Source: TMP-24 sp041397305
GTDB lineage: Bacteria > Pseudomonadota > Alphaproteobacteria > Rhodobacterales > Rhodobacteraceae
NCBI GenBank assembly: GCA_041397305.1
Contig: JAWKWX010000002.1
Coordinates: forward strand, 1-64,000
Direction of reading: 5' to 3'
Length of the DNA: 64,000 bases
A program made the translations under genes and the position numbers. The notes below the pieces were generated by a model that was given only the letters and a program-made list of their open reading frames with translations, made no database searches and was not told the origin of the DNA. Numbering within the stretch: position 1 is the stretch's first letter; each line of letters starts with the position of its first letter. Shown here piece after piece: positions 53,833 to 62,813 of this stretch.

Positions 53833-54161
53833 TGGGTCACCGCGACGCCGCCGTCATTCAGGATCTCGTTGCAGCCGAGAAGCGGCGTGACCGGCGCGCA
53901 GCTGCGCGACCGCGCCAGGCAGGCGCTTTCGCAATCCCGTCCGCTGGAACAGGCCTTGCCCGCATCGCGCGGCACGCTCTGACACAGAAACCCGCCGTTC
54001 GCATGGACGAATTCTCCGCCCGAGCGGATGCACTGGGCATGGACCACATCAGTGGCGGCCTCGCCCACCGGCGGCAACGCGTCCTTGTCGGCTCCGCCGA
54101 TCTTGCAGCCGGCCAACAGGACCAATCCCAACAGTGCTGCAACTCCCAGACCCAGCCGCAT
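53820..54161 (-). CDS. Small cysteine-rich lipoprotein
   Basis: 113 residues. Signal MRLGLGVAALLGLVLLAGC with lipobox LAGC. The mature part has about eight further Cys (CIRSGGEF, CQSVPRDAGKACSSGRDCES and others), indicating disulfides. No family recognised. ATG 54161 has GCGAGGGCAC. It is coupled to the lipocalin gene downstream. Confidence 0.72.
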   Translation of the reverse strand: MRLGLGVAALLGLVLLAGCKIGGADKDALPPVGEAATDVVHAQCIRSGGEFVHANGGFLCQSVPRDAGKACSSGRDCESACLARSRSCAPVTPLLGCNEILNDGGVAVTQCIE

Positions 54162-54268
54162 GTGCCCTCGCTTTCCCGCCGCGCGTGACCCTCCCCGGTT
54201 CGTCGCCGGAAGGCAAGGGGCCACGATCACGATTGCCCGAACCGGGCAGACACAATACGAAACACTCG

Positions 54269-55240
54269 ATGAAAACCGAAGCGCCCCTCTTTGTCCGCGA
54301 CCCCTCCGCCCTCTCGGTCGGCATCCTCGTCATGCCGGAGACCAACGCCTTCTCGCTTGCCGCCTGCGTCGACCCGATGCGCGCGGCAAACCGGCGGGCG
54401 GGCCGCGCGCTGTTCCGCTGGACCTTCCTGTCGCCCACCGCCGCCCCGGTGCCCCTGACCGCCGGGTTCGAGATCGCCGCAAGCCCCCTGCCCGATCAGG
54501 CCGATTTCGACCTTCTCGTCATTGTCGCGGGCTTCCGGCTTGAGGAACAGGCGAGCCCCGACCTCCTCTCCCGTCTGCGCCGCCTCGCGCCGCAGGTCCG
54601 GGCCATGGCGGGTGTCGATGGCGGCAGCTGGTTTCTGGCGCGCGCGGGGCTGCTGGACGGGCGCGCGGCGACCACCCATTGGGAGGACCTCGAAACATTC
54701 GCCTCGCGCTTCCCGGCGGTTGATGTCCGGCGCGACCGCTATGTGATCTCGGGGCCGATGGTCACCACCGGCGGCGCCGCGCCCTGCCTTGACATGATGC
54801 TCGCCCTCATCGGCAGCCGTTGGGGCGCCGATCTCGCGCTGCGTGTGGCGGGCGCCTTCCTGTACGAGCCCTTGCACGCGGGCTCGGTGCCGCAAATGGC
54901 GATGCCCGCCGCGCGCATCGCCCGCGCCGACCCCGCGCTCGCCCGCGCCATCGCGCTGATGGAGGATCATGTCGACGATCCCCTGCCTATCGCCGAGATC
55001 GCCCGCCGCATCGGGCTCTCGCAACGACGGCTGGAAATGCTTTTCGCCGAACGGCTCTCGATCAGCCCGGGGCGCTTCTTCCTCGACCTGAGGCTTGACG
55101 AGGCGCGGCGCCTGACCGTCGATACCGGCCTTTCCCTGCAGGAAATCGCGCTGCGCACCGGCTTTGCCAGCCAGACCGCCTTCGCCCGCGCCTTCCGGAC
55201 CCGCTTCGGCGCCACCGCCTCATCGCTCCGCCGCCCCTAG
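54269..55240 (+). CDS. GlxA-like AraC-family transcriptional regulator
   Basis: 323 residues. An N-terminal DJ-1/PfpI-like domain (about 1-190: SVGILVMPETNAFSLAACVD, FDLLVIVAGFRLEEQASPDL, DGGSWFLARAGLLDGRAATT) is joined to a C-terminal AraC HTH (PLPIAEIARRIGLSQRRLEM, SLQEIALRTGFASQTAFARA). This fits the GlxA group, which often regulates betaine, carnitine or amino-acid catabolism. The mttB homologue 9 kb away is a speculative target. Confidence 0.9.
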   Translation: MKTEAPLFVRDPSALSVGILVMPETNAFSLAACVDPMRAANRRAGRALFRWTFLSPTAAPVPLTAGFEIAASPLPDQADFDLLVIVAGFRLEEQASPDLLSRLRRLAPQVRAMAGVDGGSWFLARAGLLDGRAATTHWEDLETFASRFPAVDVRRDRYVISGPMVTTGGAAPCLDMMLALIGSRWGADLALRVAGAFLYEPLHAGSVPQMAMPAARIARADPALARAIALMEDHVDDPLPIAEIARRIGLSQRRLEMLFAERLSISPGRFFLDLRLDEARRLTVDTGLSLQEIALRTGFASQTAFARAFRTRFGATASSLRRP

Positions 55241-55257
55241 TCCCGGATCCGTTTCCC

Positions 55258-55320
55258 TTTCATCTTGGCGAAAATACCTCGGAGGGGGTCCGGGGGAGGC
55301 AGCGCCTCCCCCGGCGGAGC
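55258..55320. repeat. Intergenic palindromic repeat, copy B
   Basis: Read on the minus strand: hairpin CCGGGGGAGGC-GCT-GCCTCCCCCGG (55290-55314) followed by GGACCCCCTC, GAGGTATTTT and GCCAAGATGAA. It shares the hairpin, the GGACCCCC core and the GTATTT tail with copy A at 8565. Confidence 0.7.
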
Positions 55321-55600
55321 GCCCGAGGCACGTCTGCCGTCTGGGCCAAGGTCGCGGCCTTCTGCTCAGGGCGGATCGAAATGCTGGCCCGCGCGGAAAT
55401 GACGGACAGCGCGGTTCGGCGGGTGCCGTGCGCAGAGATCGACAGATCCGTCGCACGCCGCCCCGGCACGCCGCCAGAGCACGCCCTCCCGCGCCCGGGC
55501 CAGATACAGCTTCTGCCCGGGGGCTTCAGAGCCAGGTCACGGCAAAATGACACAGCGCACCGGGAGCTTGTGCTAGCATGCCGGGAAATGGGGATTGCAC
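55321..55600. other. Gene-free stretch before yceI
   Basis: About 280 bases with no supportable gene. It probably carries the yceI promoter. The open frames through it are shadows on GC-rich sequence. Confidence 0.4.
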
Positions 55601-56173
55601 ATGCCGCGCTGGGCCCTGACCGCCTTCGTCTGCCTGCTGATCGGCGCCGCCCCCGTGGCCGCGAAACCGCTGCACTATCTGCTCGACCCAACCCAGTCCG
55701 ATGTCGGCTTTTCGGTCAACGTCGGGCAATCGCCGCTGAAGGGCCACATGCCGGTGGCAAGCGCCGACCTGATCCTCGATTTCGACAAGGCGGCGGCCAG
55801 CCGCATCCGCGTGACGCTCAGCCCAGGCGGCGCGCAGATGGCTCTGCCCTTCGCCACGAACGCGATGAAAAGCCCAGAAGTGCTTGATACGGGCCGCTTT
55901 CCGGCGATCCGCTTCGAAAGCACGCGCGTCCGTCCCACCGATGCCGGCGCCGATGTCGAGGGCCGGATCACGATCCGCGATGTGACCCGTCCGATCACCT
56001 TGCAGGCGCGGCTCTTCCGCCCGCCGGGCAGCCCCGAGGGCACGCGCGAGGCGCTGACCGTCAAGCTGTCGGGCGTGGTGAACCGGTCTGATTTCGGCGC
56101 CAGCGGGTTCGCCGACATGGTCGGAGACCGGGTCGAGCTGAACATTTCCGCGCGGATCCTTTTGCAGAACTGA
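55601..56173 (+). CDS. YceI family periplasmic protein
   Basis: 190 residues from ATG 55601. Signal peptide MPRWALTAFVCLLIGAAPVA. The YceI lipocalin-like fold is marked by HYLLDPTQSDVGFSVN, PVASADLILDFDKAAASRIR, RFPAIRFESTRV and VEGRITIRDVTRPITLQARL. The family binds polyisoprenoid-type lipids. An in-frame TTG at 55595 would add only two residues. Confidence 0.9.
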   Translation: MPRWALTAFVCLLIGAAPVAAKPLHYLLDPTQSDVGFSVNVGQSPLKGHMPVASADLILDFDKAAASRIRVTLSPGGAQMALPFATNAMKSPEVLDTGRFPAIRFESTRVRPTDAGADVEGRITIRDVTRPITLQARLFRPPGSPEGTREALTVKLSGVVNRSDFGASGFADMVGDRVELNISARILLQN

Positions 56174-56249
56174 CGGGCGGCGGCTTTTTTGCTCTGGGCT
56201 TTCCCGTCCCGCGGCACCATGGTGGCCCTGTTCCACAAAGCCTCCTGTC

Positions 56250-57470
56250 ATGCGCCTCCTGATTTCCTTCGCCGCCCTCTTCCTGTCGGTCATCTTCCTG
56301 CAGCTCGGCACCGGCGGCGTGGCGCCGCTCGACGCCCTGTCGGGGGTCTCGCTCGAGTTTACCAAGACCGAGATCGGGACGCTCGGCTCCTCGCATTTCC
56401 TCGGGTTCTTCATCGGCTGCTGGTGGGCGCCGCGACTTCTGGGCACGGTCGGCCATTCCCGCGCCTTCGCGGCTTTCACTGCCGCCGGCACTATTGGCAT
56501 CATCGCCCATATGATGATCGTGAGCCCCCTGGCCTGGGCGCTTCTGCGGCTTCTGTCGGGCATGTGCGTCGCAGGCTGCTATACGATCATCGAGGCCTGG
56601 CTGCAGGCCAAACTGACAAACGAATCCCGCGGCCGGGCGATGGGCGTCTACCGGATCGTCGATATCGGCGGCTCGCTCGCCGCGCAGCTTGTCATCGGTT
56701 TCCTCGAACCGGCCCAGTATTTTTCCTATAACCTTCTCGCCATCCTCTGCTGCGCCGCCCTCCTGCCGGTGGTGGTATCGAAGGCGGAAGAGCCGCCCAC
56801 CCCCGCCGCCCCGCGCCTGAGGCCCGGGCTCGCCTGGGCGCGCTCGCCACTCGCCGCGCTTGGCGTTGTCACCTCGGGCGTCACCGGCGCCGCCTTCCGC
56901 ATGGTCGGCCCGGTCTACGGGATCGAGGTCGGGCTGTCGGCCGACCGGATCGCGATCTTTCTGGCGGCCTATGTGATCGGCGGCGGGCTCGCGCAGTTTC
57001 CGCTCGGCTGGCTCGCCGACCGGTTCGACCGGCGCCATGTGCTGATCGGGCTGTCGGTCCTTGCAAGCCTCTCCTGCCTGATGACCATCGGTCTTTCCGA
57101 CCTCGGCCCCTGGCCCGCTTACCTGTCGGCCGCGCTCTTCGGCGCGGCCACCATGCCGATCTATTCGGTCTCTACCGCTCATGGCCATGATTTCGCCGAT
57201 GACAGCGAGCGGGTGGAACTGTCGGCCGCCTTCATGTTCCTCTATGCGGTCGGTGCCATCGCCTCGCCGCTCATCGCCTCGCACCTGATCGAGGCCTATG
57301 GCGCCTCTGCCATGTTCCTCTTCATCGGCACGACCCATGCGGCACTTGTGCTCTTCAGCCTTATCCGCATGCGCGCCCGCCCCGCACCGGCAGAGCGCAC
57401 CGCCTATGTCGTGGTGCCGCGCACCTCCTTCACCATCGGGCGGCTCTTCGGCCGGTCGCGCCGCGACTGA
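56250..57470 (+). CDS. MFS transporter
   Basis: 406 residues, about twelve predicted helices. The central and terminal helices (RLLSGMCVAGCYTIIEAWLQ and ESRGRAMGVYRIVDIGGSLA) match the YcaD/UMF-like MFS subgroup often annotated as putative sugar or drug transporters. GWLADRFDRRHVLIG is the conserved loop motif A in the second half. The substrate is unknown. It lies between yceI and metG on the same strand. Confidence 0.88.
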   Translation: MRLLISFAALFLSVIFLQLGTGGVAPLDALSGVSLEFTKTEIGTLGSSHFLGFFIGCWWAPRLLGTVGHSRAFAAFTAAGTIGIIAHMMIVSPLAWALLRLLSGMCVAGCYTIIEAWLQAKLTNESRGRAMGVYRIVDIGGSLAAQLVIGFLEPAQYFSYNLLAILCCAALLPVVVSKAEEPPTPAAPRLRPGLAWARSPLAALGVVTSGVTGAAFRMVGPVYGIEVGLSADRIAIFLAAYVIGGGLAQFPLGWLADRFDRRHVLIGLSVLASLSCLMTIGLSDLGPWPAYLSAALFGAATMPIYSVSTAHGHDFADDSERVELSAAFMFLYAVGAIASPLIASHLIEAYGASAMFLFIGTTHAALVLFSLIRMRARPAPAERTAYVVVPRTSFTIGRLFGRSRRD

Positions 57471-57545
57471 GCGGAGGCCACAGACCTCTGGCCCTCGCGC
57501 CGCGATGGCGCTAAACGAGGCGCCGGACTTCTTGGGACGGGACGA

Positions 57546-59264
57546 ATGGCGCGCATCCTCATCACTTCGGCGATCCCCTATATCAACGGTATCAAGCATC
57601 TGGGAAACCTCGTCGGCTCCCAGTTGCCCGCCGACCTCTTCGCCCGCTACATGCGCGCCCGCGGCCATGAGGTCATGTTCATCTGCGCGACCGACGAACA
57701 TGGCACGCCCGCCGAACTGGCCGCCGCCAAGGCGGGAAAGCCGGTGGCCGACTATTGCGCCGAAATGCACGAGGTGCAGAAGGACCTCGCGAAGGGCTTC
57801 CGCCTGTCCTTCGACCATTTCGGCCGGTCGTCGTCCGAGCGCAACCACCGCCTGACCCAGCATTTCGCCGGGCGCCTCGCCGACAATGGCCTCATTCGCG
57901 AAGTCACGGAAAAGATGGTCTTCTCCATCGACGACAACCGCTTCCTGCCGGATCGCTATATCGAGGGCACCTGCCCCAACTGCGGCTATGACAGCGCGCG
58001 CGGCGATCAGTGCGACAATTGCACCAAGCAGTTGGACCCGACCGACCTCATCAACCCGCACTCAACCATCTCTGGGTCCACGAACCTTGAGGTGCGGGAA
58101 ACCAAGCACCTCTACCTCATGCAGCGGTCGCTGAAGGACAAGCTGGAAGCCTGGATCGATTCAAAGACCGACTGGCCGGTCCTGACCACCTCGATCGCCA
58201 AGAAATGGCTGAACGACGGCGACGGTCTGCAGGATCGCGGCATCACCCGCGACCTTCACTGGGGCATTCCGGTCCGCAGGGGGGACGCGCCCTGGCCGGG
58301 GATGGAGGGCAAGGTCTTCTATGTCTGGTTCGACGCGCCCATCGAATATATCGCCGCGACCGCCGAATGGGCCGACGCCAACGGCCTTGGCGAGGCCGAC
58401 TGGGAACGCTGGTGGCGCACCGACAAGGGCGCGGCGGACGTCGCCTACTACCAGTTCATGGGCAAGGACAACGTCCCCTTCCACACGCTCTCCTTCCCCG
58501 CAACGATCCTTGGCTCGGGCGAATCCTGGAAACTCGTGGACTATCTGAAATCGTTCAACTACCTGAACTACGACGGCGGCCAGTTCTCCACCTCGCGCGG
58601 GCGCGGCGTCTTCATGGATCAGGCCCTCTCGATCCTGCCGTCGGACTACTGGCGCTGGTGGCTCCTCTCCCACGCGCCGGAATCCTCGGACAGCGAATTC
58701 ACCTGGGAGAATTTCCAAGGTTCCGTAAACAAGGACCTCGCCGATGTGCTGGGCAATTTCGTCAGCCGCATCACCAAGTTCTGCAACGCCAAATACGGCC
58801 CCGCCATCCCCCCGGGCGGCAGCTACGACGATCGCGCCCTGGCGCTGATCGCGGACATCGAGGCCCGCGTCCGCGCCTATGAGGCCTTCATGGGCGAGAT
58901 GGAGGTCCGCAAGGCCGCCGCCGAACTCCGCGCCATCTGGGTCGCGGGCAACGAATATCTGCAATCCGCCGCACCCTGGACCGTCTTCAAGACCGACCCG
59001 GACGCCGCCGCCGCCATCGTGCGCCTTTCGCTGAACCTTGTCCGTCTCTATGCGGTCCTGTCGGAACCCTTCATCCCCGACGCCGCCGCGACGATGCTGA
59101 AGGACATGGGCACCGACAACCGCGCCTGGCCCGGACCGGTCGCCGAAGCGCTAGAGGCATTGCCGCCCGGACATGCCTTCGCGGTGCCCGAGGTCCTTTT
59201 CCGCAAGATCGCCGACGAAGAACGCGAGGAATGGTCCGGGCATTTCGCCGGAACGCGAGGCTGA
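57546..59264 (+). CDS. metG: Methionyl-tRNA synthetase
   Basis: 572 residues, class I synthetase of the alphaproteobacterial form with diverged signatures: the HIGH box reads KHLGN in AIPYINGIKHLGNLVGS, and the KMSKS loop is FSTSR in GGQFSTSRGRGVFMD. A Cys4 zinc knuckle is CPNCGYDSARGDQCDNC. FYVWFDAPIEYIAATAEW follows in family order. No C-terminal tRNA-binding dimerisation domain is present. ATG 57546 follows an MFS gene by 75 bases. Confidence 0.95.
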   Translation: MARILITSAIPYINGIKHLGNLVGSQLPADLFARYMRARGHEVMFICATDEHGTPAELAAAKAGKPVADYCAEMHEVQKDLAKGFRLSFDHFGRSSSERNHRLTQHFAGRLADNGLIREVTEKMVFSIDDNRFLPDRYIEGTCPNCGYDSARGDQCDNCTKQLDPTDLINPHSTISGSTNLEVRETKHLYLMQRSLKDKLEAWIDSKTDWPVLTTSIAKKWLNDGDGLQDRGITRDLHWGIPVRRGDAPWPGMEGKVFYVWFDAPIEYIAATAEWADANGLGEADWERWWRTDKGAADVAYYQFMGKDNVPFHTLSFPATILGSGESWKLVDYLKSFNYLNYDGGQFSTSRGRGVFMDQALSILPSDYWRWWLLSHAPESSDSEFTWENFQGSVNKDLADVLGNFVSRITKFCNAKYGPAIPPGGSYDDRALALIADIEARVRAYEAFMGEMEVRKAAAELRAIWVAGNEYLQSAAPWTVFKTDPDAAAAIVRLSLNLVRLYAVLSEPFIPDAAATMLKDMGTDNRAWPGPVAEALEALPPGHAFAVPEVLFRKIADEEREEWSGHFAGTRG

Positions 59265-59471
59265 TCCCTGCCGACGCGTCATGACTGCGCGGCAAGGCGC
59301 GCAAACGTCCCGCGAAGCAAGATTTCATCTCTTGCGCGTCGATAAAACAACCGTTCCTTTCCAGCGGCTTCAGCGATAGTTGACGCCGCCCCGTCGCAAT
59401 CAGGCGCCCGCGGCCCCATATCTATATTTCGGATGCAGGAATGTCCTGCGCCCAATATGGAGGGTCCGATT

Positions 59472-59645
59472 ATGGGAACCGACAACAAGAACACTGACAC
59501 GACCATCAATCTTTCCGAGAAAACGCATCCTGGTACCGACAAGCCGGCAAACGAGCAGGCTGGCCAGAGCGCCCCGAAGCCCGGTCAGATGGGAGACGGG
59601 TCGAAGACCGTCGACACCAAACATCCGAGCGGTCAGTCAAAGTGA
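59472..59645 (+). CDS. Small hydrophilic protein, possibly disordered
   Basis: 57 residues opening MGTDNKNTDTTINLSEKTHP, rich in Gly, Pro, Lys, Asp and Gln, with no hydrophobic core, so intrinsically disordered. GGAGG at 59459-59463 lies 8 bases before the ATG, a strong argument for translation. No family recognised; a stress-related role is a guess. Confidence 0.6.
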   Translation: MGTDNKNTDTTINLSEKTHPGTDKPANEQAGQSAPKPGQMGDGSKTVDTKHPSGQSK

Positions 59646-60003
59646 CCGCTGATCGCCCTGAAACAGGGCGAGCGATGGCGGGCCAGTGGCCCGCCGGGCA
59701 GGATAGACGGACAGCCGCACCACTTCCCAAGTTCGCACCGCAGACCTCGGCCGCGGCCACGAAATGGCCAACCGGGCTCAGCTGGCGCGAATTCTTCGAA
59801 AGGCTCGGGAATGGCACGTTGCCGGTGGTGGGCATCCCGCTGACGCGCGCCGTCGCAAAAGACAGATGAATTTGCAGGGCCTTTCCGGCATCACCCTGGA
59901 AAAACCGATTTCACGAGACATTAGACCGAGAGAATTCGACAGATACATTTGACTCGTTGTGCGCGTTCCGGCCGCGATCATTTGCCCCAGCCGGAGCAAG
60001 AAG
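59646..60003. other. Gene-free stretch with a hairpin and a doubtful ORF
   Basis: A GTG-start ORF overlapping the previous stop (59642-59869) could encode 75 residues, but its sequence has no recognisable pattern. A GGCGGGCC-AGT-GGCCCGCC hairpin lies near 59677-59695. From about 59870 the sequence is AT-richer and non-coding, with TTGACT near 59950. It may hold a small RNA ending at the terminator at 60004. Confidence 0.35.
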
Positions 60004-60027
60004 CGGCGGAGAGATCTGCCGTTTTTT
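60004..60027 (+). terminator. Intrinsic terminator
   Basis: Stem CGGCGGA / TCTGCCG (one G-T pair), loop GAGA, then TTTTTT on the plus strand. It ends whatever is transcribed rightward from the 59.4-60.0 kb region, before the convergent EamA gene. Confidence 0.75.
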
Positions 60028-60107
60028 GTTGTTTCCGCGCCATCGCCGCTCGTCTCCGTTGCGCGGCATCCGATCGGGTGGCCAGGCCGGGCGATGAGGC
60101 CGCCGCG

Positions 60108-61007
60108 TCAATCCCTGATCAGCAGCAGCAGCGCGAGGACGGTCGCTCCGACACCCGCCAGCACCTGTACTGGCGGCGCGGGTTGACCGAAGCCGATCTC
60201 CCACAGGATCACCCAGCAAGGCGTGAGGTATGTGTAGGCCATCACTTTCGACGAGGGCAGCCTGAGCGCCGCATATTGCAAGAGGACGAAGGTCACGGCA
60301 CTGGCGAAGAAAGCGGTGTAGAGAAGCGTGATCCAGACAATGGCGGGCAGGGCTGACCAGTTTGTGGCGCGGATGTCACCCCACCCCCAGACCGTCAGCA
60401 CCAGGAAACCCGTCACGAGCACGCCGAAGGAAAAGACCATCGGGCTTTCGCCCCGGTTCAGCTTGCGGACCAGGGGCGTATAAAGCGCATGCGCCAGGCA
60501 ACCCCAGAAATAGATCACCTCGCCCTTGCCGACCTCGAAGCGCGCGAGAGCGCCCCAGTCAGCGCGGAAGATCACCCAGACCGCCCCGAAACCGCCGACC
60601 AGAAGGGCGGCAGCGATCCGCGGGGTCGTGATCTGTCGCAGCAGCAGCCAGCCGAACCCCGCCGCCATCAAGGGGGTCAGGGTAAAGACCGCCGCCGTCG
60701 AAACCGGCGGCGCGGTCTTCAGCCCTTCGAACATCAGCACGAAATAGGCCGAGAGGCATAGGCCCAGCAGGAGATAGCGCCAGGGCGCCTGCCCGTCGCC
60801 CGCCCGGAAGGCGCCGGTGGCCAGCGCGGCCGCGCCGACAAACAGCGCCGCAAGCAGGAACCGGACGGCCGAAAAGGCGACCGGCGAGACGAGATTGGCC
60901 ATCTGGCCGCCAAGCGAGAAGGATCCCGCGATCAGCGCCGAGAAGGACAGCATCGCCAGATGTCCCTTCAGTGCTGGTGACAATCCGGCGGCAGTGGCGC
61001 CCGTCAT
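60108..61007 (-). CDS. EamA/DMT-family transporter
   Basis: 299 residues with about ten helices in two EamA repeats. The N-terminal repeat includes MLSFSALIAGSFSLGGQMAN and SPVAFSAVRFLLAALFVGAA; the second includes GEVIYFWGCLAHALYTPLVR and LPSSKVMAYTYLTPCWVILW. Substrates of this group range from amino acids to nucleosides. The start overlaps the LysR stop by four bases (ATGA), so it is probably controlled and cotranscribed with it. Confidence 0.88.
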   Translation of the reverse strand: MTGATAAGLSPALKGHLAMLSFSALIAGSFSLGGQMANLVSPVAFSAVRFLLAALFVGAAALATGAFRAGDGQAPWRYLLLGLCLSAYFVLMFEGLKTAPPVSTAAVFTLTPLMAAGFGWLLLRQITTPRIAAALLVGGFGAVWVIFRADWGALARFEVGKGEVIYFWGCLAHALYTPLVRKLNRGESPMVFSFGVLVTGFLVLTVWGWGDIRATNWSALPAIVWITLLYTAFFASAVTFVLLQYAALRLPSSKVMAYTYLTPCWVILWEIGFGQPAPPVQVLAGVGATVLALLLLIRD

Positions 61008-61891
61008 ATGTCGGTCCAGCCCTCTGCTGCCTTCTTGATATGGGCGAGGAACTTCTGGACTTTCAATGTCCGGTGCAGATCGACATGGGTGACAAGCCAG
61101 AGCGGCGAGGTCCATTCCGGCCGGGGTGCCATCACCTCGATCAGGTCGGGGTCGCGCGCTGCCTCGCGCACCGTCATGAAGCCGATGCCCGCGCCTGCTC
61201 GGACCGCCGCCTCGGTCGCCGCCGCCTCGGAGGTACGAAAGACCACACGTTCCGCCGGGACCGCGCCACGCAGCCATTGATAGAACGGCGCCCGCGCCTG
61301 CGGGTCATCCGCACCCACGAACCAGTGGCGCGCCAGATCTGCTTCGGTCTTGGGCAGGCCATGGCGGTCGGCATAGCATTTGGCCGCATACATCCCGTTC
61401 CGGAGCTGGATGAATTTCTGCACGACATAGTCCGGATCCTCGGGCCGCGCCCCCGCCCGGATCGCCACATGCGCCTCGCCGGAATTCAGCCGGAACAGCC
61501 GCATGTCGGTCAGGAAGCGGATATGAAGACCGGGGTGGTCTTTCTGAAAGGCCGCGATCGAGGGGGCGAGCAGACGCGGAATGCCCGAGATCGCGGTGAT
61601 GATCAGCTCGCCCGAGACTGTCTCGCTCTGGCCCTTGATGCGGGCGGCGAGCTGGTCGAACCGATCGGCGGCGCCCTGCGCAACCTCCAGAAGTTCGCGC
61701 CCCGCATCGGTGGGCGTGTAGCCGCGCGCGTGGCGCTGAAAGAGCTTCGAGCCGAGCCTGCCCTCCAGCGCGTCGATATGGCGGATCACGGTCGCATGAT
61801 GGACACCCAGCACATCGGCGGCGCCCGATACCGTTCCAAGGCGCGCGACCTGATAGGCGGTGCGGATTTCATCCCAGGTTTCAAAGCTCAT
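61004..61891 (-). CDS. LysR-family transcriptional regulator
   Basis: 295 residues. The winged HTH at the N-terminus (TWDEIRTAYQVARLGTVSGA, AADVLGVHHATVIRHIDALE) is followed by the LysR ligand-binding domain (SGELIITAISGIPRLLAPSI). It is divergent from the azoreductase gene across about 100 bp, the classic arrangement for LysR control of a neighbour. The inducer is unknown. Confidence 0.9.
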   Translation of the reverse strand: MSFETWDEIRTAYQVARLGTVSGAADVLGVHHATVIRHIDALEGRLGSKLFQRHARGYTPTDAGRELLEVAQGAADRFDQLAARIKGQSETVSGELIITAISGIPRLLAPSIAAFQKDHPGLHIRFLTDMRLFRLNSGEAHVAIRAGARPEDPDYVVQKFIQLRNGMYAAKCYADRHGLPKTEADLARHWFVGADDPQARAPFYQWLRGAVPAERVVFRTSEAAATEAAVRAGAGIGFMTVREAARDPDLIEVMAPRPEWTSPLWLVTHVDLHRTLKVQKFLAHIKKAAEGWTDI

Positions 61892-61909
61892 TATGTGCGC
61901 TCACAAACA

Positions 61910-61977
61910 TTGCCTGTTATGAATGTGCAGTTTTCTAAAAGAGTGCAAGCCCTACATTTCACGTCATCCGCACATTC
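61910..61977 (+). promoter_or_regulatory. LysR-azoR intergenic control region
   Basis: A promoter-like TTGCCT (61910-61915), 17-base gap and TTCTAA fits azoR transcription. Inverted half-sites GAATGTGC (61921-61928) and GCACATTC (61970-61977) are perfect complements 41 bases apart and could be LysR contact sites. Confidence 0.4.
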
Positions 61978-61993
61978 ACACACAGGTGATGAA

Positions 61994-62578
61994 ATGACCC
62001 GCATTCTTCGTATCGACTCCTCCATCAAGGGCGGCGCCTCCATCACGCGGCGCCTGACCGACCGGCTGACAGACCGGCTTGTCGCCCGCATCGGCGGCGA
62101 GGTGACAGAACGTGACGCGCAGGGCCTGCCCGCGATCGACGGCGCCTGGATCGGCGCTGCCTATACGCCCGCCGCAGATCGCAGCGCCGGACAGGCCGAG
62201 ACGCTGGCACTTTCCGACGCACTCATCGCCGAACTGAAGGCCGCCGACGCGATCATCATCGGCGCCCCGGTCTACAATTTCGGTGTCACGGGCCCCTTGA
62301 AGGCCTGGATCGACCTCGTCTGCCGCGTCGGCGAAACCTTCCGCTACGGCGAGAACGGGCCCGAGGGCCTCGTTGCCGACAAGCCGGTCTACGTCGCCTA
62401 TGCCTCGGGCGGCGTGCCGATGGGGTCGGCGGTTGATTTCGCCTCGGCCTATCTCAGGCAGGTTCTTGCCTTCATCGGCCTGACCAATGTCACCTTCGTT
62501 GCGGCCGAGGGCGTGGCACGCGACGAGAGCGCAGCCGTAGCTCGCGCCGAAGCGGCAATCGAACGGATCGCCGCCTGA
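61994..62578 (+). CDS. azoR: FMN-dependent NADH-azoreductase-like flavodoxin-fold protein
   Basis: 194 residues. The N-terminal RILRIDSSIKGGASITRRLT carries the phosphate-binding S-x-x-x-x-S/T of AzoR, and ADAIIIGAPVYNFGVTGPLK supplies the P-x-Y-N-F-G-x-x-x-x-L-K FMN loop. YASGGVPMGSAVDFA completes the pattern. Real substrates are probably quinones. It is under a divergent LysR gene. Confidence 0.9.
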   Translation: MTRILRIDSSIKGGASITRRLTDRLTDRLVARIGGEVTERDAQGLPAIDGAWIGAAYTPAADRSAGQAETLALSDALIAELKAADAIIIGAPVYNFGVTGPLKAWIDLVCRVGETFRYGENGPEGLVADKPVYVAYASGGVPMGSAVDFASAYLRQVLAFIGLTNVTFVAAEGVARDESAAVARAEAAIERIAA

Positions 62579-62624
62579 AACTGCTTTCGCGGCCGGTGCA
62601 TGTCTGCGTCCGACCGCGCATTCC

Positions 62625-62742
62625 TTGACTCCTCCCGCCTTTTGATTTAGGCGCTCCTCCGAATTACCCGGAAGTTAGCCGCTTCCGGTCCTGAGGCCAC
62701 AGGCCGGGATCGCCACCTGTCAGCGCGTTGCGCCCACAGGTG
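62625..62742 (+). promoter_or_regulatory. Structured leader upstream of ffh
   Basis: A TTGACT (62625-62630) with weak -10 candidates is followed by two hairpins: CCGGAAG-TTAGCCG-CTTCCGG (62668-62688) and a nested CACCTGT-CA-GCGC-GTT-GCGC-CC-ACAGGTG (62714-62742). The consensus SRP-RNA tetraloop region was looked for and is not present. No U-tract follows, so the structures would remain in the ffh 5' UTR. Confidence 0.45.
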
Positions 62743-62813
62743 CCATTCTGCTTTGGTTTGGGCGAGGGCGACGCTGGGCCATATCCCCGGGCAACCGGTG
62801 AAGGAGAGAGAGA

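Noticed and set aside
59642..59869. 75-codon GTG-start ORF overlapping the stop of the small protein at 59472
   Set aside because: No conserved pattern, a hairpin runs through it, and GTGA overlap alone is weak support.
62581..62813. Possible SRP (4.5S) RNA gene upstream of ffh
   Set aside because: The conserved SRP tetraloop and GGAAGCAGCC-type core are missing; only generic hairpins are present.
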